Source: a virus. From it: DNA of 26,598 nucleotides. Position numbers and translations under genes: made by a program. The stretch covers positions 1 to 26,598 of the IMG/VR virus record IMGVR_UViG_3300025102_000238; one strand, given 5' to 3'. The notes beneath the pieces are model-generated. The model was not told where the DNA came from. It did not search any database and saw only the letters and a list, made by a program, of their open reading frames with translations. Below are positions 23,534 to 26,598 of the stretch, piece by piece (the stretch's first letter is position 1; each line of letters starts with the position of its first letter).

Positions 23534-24108
23534 TTATAAACAACCAAACATATTTTATACACATACCTAGAACAGCAGGTAGATTTTTACATGAGTCATT
23601 AGAACTAAGTAATAATAAAGTTCAACTATTTAATTTTAATGTTTTATTCAAAGGAAAAGAAGCTCCTCATTTAACTTATCCTGAGTATTGTCAGTTCACT
23701 CATTATAGATCTTTTAAAAAATTTTGTATTGTAAGAGATCCTGTAGATAGATTTATTTCAATGGCCAAAGGAACTTGGATGTTAGATGAAGAAAAAATAA
23801 ATAAAATGTTTAGTAGTCAAAGTTGTTTTGATGAAGCAGTTAGTAATCTTTGCTTAAATGGTAATACTAATTGGTTTGTACCTCAAATAAATTTTATAGA
23901 TTATGATACTAAAATATGGAGATTTGAAGATAATTTTAATAGTGAATTTATTGACTGGTTATTATATAATTTTGATATTAAAATTACAAATTTAGCTGAC
24001 AAATTAAATTTTGTTAATTCTAATACAAATAATGTTACTTTAAATAATAAACAAATTGGTTATATTAAAAATTATTATTACAAGGATTATAAAATTTTAA
24101 ATTACTAA
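23530..24108 (+). CDS. PAPS-dependent sulfotransferase
   Basis: 192 residues. The 5'-phosphosulfate-binding loop is FIHIPRTAGRFLH (9-21) and the 3'-phosphate-binding site is FCIVRDPVDRFISM (65-78), with R69 and S77 in the expected spacing. This is the sulfotransferase family 2 type that sulfates glycans using PAPS supplied by the host. The gene is extremely AT-rich (20 G/C in 120 bases, 23941-24060). It overlaps the methyltransferase by ATGA and the endolysin gene by TAATG. Host PAPS must be available for function. Probable role: sulfation of a sugar on the virion or host surface. Confidence 0.85.
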   Translation: MIINNQTYFIHIPRTAGRFLHESLELSNNKVQLFNFNVLFKGKEAPHLTYPEYCQFTHYRSFKKFCIVRDPVDRFISMAKGTWMLDEEKINKMFSSQSCFDEAVSNLCLNGNTNWFVPQINFIDYDTKIWRFEDNFNSEFIDWLLYNFDIKITNLADKLNFVNSNTNNVTLNNKQIGYIKNYYYKDYKILNY

Positions 24109-24584
24109 TGAACCTTTCACGAAACTTCACGCTTCAGGAATTAATTAAATCAGACACTGCTGTCAGGTTGGATATCAATAACAATCCAAACTCAGGCCAG
24201 ATAGAAAAATTAAAAGCATTGTGTGAAAATATTTTACAGCCGGTACGTGATCATTTTGGCAGGGTCAAGGTGACTAGCGGGTTCCGTAGTGAGCAGCTGT
24301 GCCTAAAAATAGGTAGTTCGATCAACAGCCAACATGCAAAAGCTGAGGCCGCAGACTTCGAATGTATGGGAACCGACAATGCTGAATTAGCTGATTGGAT
24401 TTATATGAACCTAGAATTTGATCAATTGATCCTCGAGTTCTACACTCCTGGCGAACCCAACTCGGGATGGATACACTGTAGTTATACATCTGACCAACCA
24501 CGAAAACAATTTTTACACGCATACAAATCAGAAGGTAAAACAAAATATAAACCTGTGATTGGAAAGGCAAAAGATTTAACATAA
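24108..24584 (+). CDS. M15-type zinc peptidase endolysin
   Basis: 158 residues, a typical stand-alone Peptidase_M15_3 domain. Zn ligands: H76 and D83 in SQHAKAEAADFE, and H123 in WIHCSY; TSGFRS (56-61) is the family's conserved loop. It would cleave peptidoglycan stem peptides (D-Ala-D-Ala or L-Ala-D-Glu type) in the periplasm at lysis. No signal peptide is seen, so release would require a holin; two candidates are at 11965 and 22264. GC content is unusually high for this genome (62 of 120 bases in 24241-24360). TAATG overlap with the sulfotransferase gene. Confidence 0.9.
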   Translation: MNLSRNFTLQELIKSDTAVRLDINNNPNSGQIEKLKALCENILQPVRDHFGRVKVTSGFRSEQLCLKIGSSINSQHAKAEAADFECMGTDNAELADWIYMNLEFDQLILEFYTPGEPNSGWIHCSYTSDQPRKQFLHAYKSEGKTKYKPVIGKAKDLT

Positions 24585-24593
24585 GAAAGATAT

Positions 24594-25511
24594 ATGAGAA
24601 AGGTATTAGGGGTAAATATTTCACATAATTGTTCGTTTGCTTATTTTGAAGATAAGGTTTTAAAAGAATATTATGAAGAAGATAGATTTAATAAAATTAA
24701 AGCATACATTCCAGATGAAAATGAACCTGAGTATGAGTATGAAGTCTTAAAAAAATTTAAAAATATTACTTTTGATACAGTGGTTTTTTCTACTCATGAC
24801 AGAGGATATATACAGTTAGACCAACCAATTGTAGATAATTGTCTTAATCAATTAAAATACAACGAATATCAATTTAATAATAGAGAGCATCACATTTATC
24901 ACGCTGCCTGTGGTTATTATTTTAGTAAATTTGATGATGCTATTGCAGTTGTTTCAGATGGAGGAGGAGAAACAATTATTTCTAATCAGTTTAAAACATT
25001 ACAAAGTATTTTTACAATAGATAAAAAAGAGGTTTACCCATTATTTAAACATGCATCAAACGGAAGATATGATTATTTTAATAATTTTGTTGATGGATCA
25101 GAGCTACATCAAGTTAATGATATAGATTTTTTAATAACAAATAGAAAAGTAGGTGGTTTAAAATATTTAAATTATTTAAAAGACGCTGGTTTTGAATATG
25201 GAGAAGAAGGACAAATGATGGGCATGGCTGCTTACATAAATGAAATAACTACTTTAGATAAAGAAGTTTTAAAGATTGCAAACAAAGCTCAAAAAGAAAC
25301 ACTGCAAGAAGCAATAGAATTAATTTATAAAGTAAAAGAATACAGTGAATGTAAGAATATTATATTATCAGGTGGATATCATTTGAACTGTTCAAATAAT
25401 TTTAAACTTGTAAAACACTTTCCTGAGTATAATTTTTTTGTAGATCCAATACCTTACGATGGAGGAACAGCAGTAGGAGCTGCTTATCTTTATGAAAATT
25501 ATAAAAAGTAA
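24594..25511 (+). CDS. Carbamoyltransferase, N-terminal (kinase-like) domain, NodU/CmcH family
   Basis: 305 residues match the N-terminal TsaD/ASKHA-like part of NodU/CmcH O-carbamoyltransferases: GVNISHNCSFAYFED (6-20), EEDRFNKIKAY (28-38), HHIYHAACGYYF (99-110) with the metal-type His cluster, SDGGGE (121-126), EYGEEGQMMGMAAY and ILSGGYHLNCS. The family transfers a carbamoyl group from carbamoyl phosphate and ATP to a sugar hydroxyl. Complete enzymes are about 520-570 aa with a C-terminal domain; here that domain is encoded by the next, overlapping ORF in the +1 frame. Ends with TAA at 25509-25511. Confidence 0.83.
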   Translation: MRKVLGVNISHNCSFAYFEDKVLKEYYEEDRFNKIKAYIPDENEPEYEYEVLKKFKNITFDTVVFSTHDRGYIQLDQPIVDNCLNQLKYNEYQFNNREHHIYHAACGYYFSKFDDAIAVVSDGGGETIISNQFKTLQSIFTIDKKEVYPLFKHASNGRYDYFNNFVDGSELHQVNDIDFLITNRKVGGLKYLNYLKDAGFEYGEEGQMMGMAAYINEITTLDKEVLKIANKAQKETLQEAIELIYKVKEYSECKNIILSGGYHLNCSNNFKLVKHFPEYNFFVDPIPYDGGTAVGAAYLYENYKK

Positions 25512-26019
25512 AGAAGAAACAGTAGATATATTATTACAACAGGAATTAGTTGTAATATTTCAAGGACACTCTGAATGGGGTGCAAGAGCATTAGGAAATA
25601 GATCTATGTTATTTGATCCACGAAATAAAGATGCAAAAGAAATAGTAAATAAAATAAAAGGTAGACAATGGTGGAGACCTACTGCAGCTACAATTTTACA
25701 TGAACACAAAGATGATTACTTAGAAATGCATGGATTAGATGAGTCACCTTATATGACTTTTGCAATTGATGCTAAACAAAAAGCAAGAGATGAAGTACCA
25801 GCGTGTGTACATGTAGATCAAACATGTAGATTTCAAACTTTGAAAAGAGAACAAAATCCAAATTATTATGATCTTATAAAATTATTTTATGATAAAACAG
25901 GAGTGCCTATTTTACTTAATACTTCTTTTAATTTAAAAGGTTTTCCAATAGTTGAAACCTTAGAAGACGCCATATTGACTTTGGAAAAGAGTGATATAAA
26001 GTATTTATATAAGCCATGA
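25492..26019 (+). CDS. Carbamoyltransferase, C-terminal domain (split gene, +1 frame)
   Basis: 175 residues corresponding to the C-terminal domain of the NodU/CmcH family: FQGHSEWGARALGNRS (23-38), FDPRNKDAKEIVNKIKGRQW, RPTAATILHE and GVPILLNTSFNLKGFPIVET. It begins at an ATG 20 bases before the upstream stop, with an AGGAG 12 bases further upstream; alternatively a +1 shift near the AAG TAA junction would join the two into one protein of about 475 aa. Two interacting polypeptides can form an active enzyme, so gene fission is plausible, but a sequencing or assembly base error cannot be excluded. A sugar-carbamoylating role is inferred from the family. Confidence 0.83.
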   Translation: MKIIKSKEETVDILLQQELVVIFQGHSEWGARALGNRSMLFDPRNKDAKEIVNKIKGRQWWRPTAATILHEHKDDYLEMHGLDESPYMTFAIDAKQKARDEVPACVHVDQTCRFQTLKREQNPNYYDLIKLFYDKTGVPILLNTSFNLKGFPIVETLEDAILTLEKSDIKYLYKP

Positions 26020-26249
26020 GTATAATAGATAAAAAAGCAATAGAAGCGTTTAAAAATATAGATACTGTTCATGGTCTATGTGAAGAGTGTCAGGAAGAAG
26101 CTATCTTAGTAGCTATAGTTTCAGAATTTTATAGATGCACTAATTGTGGTCATGATACCAAACAACATATTAATGGACGTATTAGATATTTAAGGTTGAA
26201 TGAATCTGATAAAAAATGGATAAAAGAAAATGGCCAAAAAAAGTTTTAA
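26016..26249 (+). CDS. Zinc-ribbon protein (77 aa)
   Basis: Two CxxC knuckles are spaced like a zinc ribbon: C22/C25 in LCEECQ and C41/C44 in RCTNCGHD, followed by KQHINGRIRYLRL. The linker EEAILVAIVSEFY is hydrophobic, forming the ribbon strands. I recognise this as a common small marine phage protein. Role unknown: nucleic acid or protein binding, perhaps transcription control. ATGA-type overlap with the carbamoyltransferase C-terminal gene. Confidence 0.72.
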   Translation: MSIIDKKAIEAFKNIDTVHGLCEECQEEAILVAIVSEFYRCTNCGHDTKQHINGRIRYLRLNESDKKWIKENGQKKF

Positions 26250-26364
26250 ATTTTTTACACCTAGGCCAAAACCTCGTAAGCGTCCTAGACGTCATAAGAA
26301 ATCATTATCAAAATCAGAGAAGAGAGATCATAAAAAATACAATCGTCAAGGAAGAGCACAATGA
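26230..26364 (+). CDS. Small highly basic protein (44 aa)
   Basis: A 44-codon ORF (ATG 26230, TGA 26362-26364) overlapping the zinc-ribbon gene end. Protein begins AKKSFKFFTPRPKPRKRPRR, then HKKSLSKSEKRDHKKYNRQG, nearly half Lys and Arg. The pattern FKFxTPRPKPRxRxRRHxKSxSKSEK...KYNRQG is one I associate with small conserved marine phage proteins. Likely a nucleic acid-binding or packaging-associated peptide, but no function is established. It is coupled to the following gene by ATGA. Confidence 0.65.
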   Translation: MAKKSFKFFTPRPKPRKRPRRHKKSLSKSEKRDHKKYNRQGRAQ

Positions 26365-26598
26365 TAGAGTTTTATCCTTTCAGTAAATTTTATAAATACA
26401 AGTTGAACGTAACCAACGATGAAAAAAATCAAGTTAAGATAATAATGAAAGATAAGTTTACTACATACAATCAACTTAACATATTAAATGTTCCAACCTT
26501 AAAAGATCTAAGAAAACAAATCACGGATATTTTAGATAAACATGGTTTACTTTTAAATAATAATTTTGCACAACGTTACAATAAATCAGATCGCCATG
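26361..26598 (+). CDS. Partial ORF at window end, hypothetical
   Basis: Starts in an ATGA overlap at 26361 and stays open to the last base of the window (79 codons plus one base), so the C-terminus is missing. It reads MIEFYPFSKFYKYKLNVTND, then QVKIIMKDKFTTYNQLNIL, PTLKDLRKQITDILDKHG. The N-terminal part is beta-like and the later part helical. Function is unknown. Confidence 0.6.
   Translation, partial: MIEFYPFSKFYKYKLNVTNDEKNQVKIIMKDKFTTYNQLNILNVPTLKDLRKQITDILDKHGLLLNNNFAQRYNKSDRH

Noticed and set aside
22891-24138. TCACGCTTCAGG present at 22891-22902 and 24127-24138, considered as an attachment or regulatory repeat
   Set aside because: A single 12-base match in 26 kb is expected by chance, and both copies lie in coding frames with different reading.
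24322-24624. 100-aa minus-strand ORF opposite the endolysin gene
   Set aside because: Antisense to a clear M15 peptidase with all zinc ligands; no supporting signal.
1-26598. CRISPR array, insertion sequence or integrase
   Set aside because: No regularly spaced direct repeats, terminal inverted repeats with transposase, or recombinase motifs were seen.

Overview
The window looks like a contiguous piece of the genome of an AT-rich, tailed, lytic-style bacteriophage, most likely a marine podophage-type virus of a SAR11-like or similarly AT-rich host. The phage call rests on virion-type genes, a T7-style replication set (PolA with exonuclease, DUF3310, a candidate SSB), an M15 endolysin and gene packing with ATGA and TAATG overlaps. 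The marine and SAR11 assignment is inference from base composition and from small protein families I recognise from marine phage metagenomes; no host gene is present. No terminase, portal, capsid, RNA polymerase, integrase, tRNA or CRISPR is seen, so both ends are cut inside the phage genome.

Layout. (1) 1-12162, plus strand: late/virion region. It opens inside a large beta-rich tail or neck protein, followed by small structural-type proteins, two glycosyltransferases (GT4-like and GT-A/GT2-like), and then a series of large virion or ejection-type proteins: 292, 278, 283, 1363 and 300 aa. Several carry a recurring Gly-Ile-Met motif. The region closes with a small protein that has one C-terminal membrane helix (holin candidate). 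(2) 12163-13711: the only minus-strand gene, an SNF2-type helicase. It has a G-rich hairpin at its 3' end and a repeat-rich divergent promoter/operator region at its 5' end. (3) 13712-20878, plus: replication region, with two conserved unknowns, a candidate ssDNA-binding protein, a TOTE-like archaeo-eukaryotic primase, a UvrD-like SF1 helicase, DUF3310 and a family A DNA polymerase. (4) 20883-26598, plus: an accessory and lysis region with a 2-oxoglutarate/Fe(II) oxygenase, a conserved marine phage unknown, a Cys-rich mini-protein, membrane and coiled-coil proteins, a small basic protein, a SAM methyltransferase, a PAPS sulfotransferase, an M15 peptidase endolysin, a carbamoyltransferase encoded as two overlapping ORFs, a zinc-ribbon protein, another small basic protein and a partial ORF.

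How the genes may work together. Replication appears to use an AEP-type primase plus a separate SF1 helicase in place of a T7 gp4-like fused primase-helicase. The enzymes that could modify sugars or surfaces (two GTs, methyltransferase, sulfotransferase, carbamoyltransferase, perhaps the 2OG oxygenase) form a possible decoration pathway, divided between the virion cluster and the lysis cluster. Its substrate, virion protein or host envelope glycan, cannot be read from sequence. Six short or partial genes (1820, 22048, 22194, 22831, 26230, 26361) were found by reading the gaps between the long ORFs.
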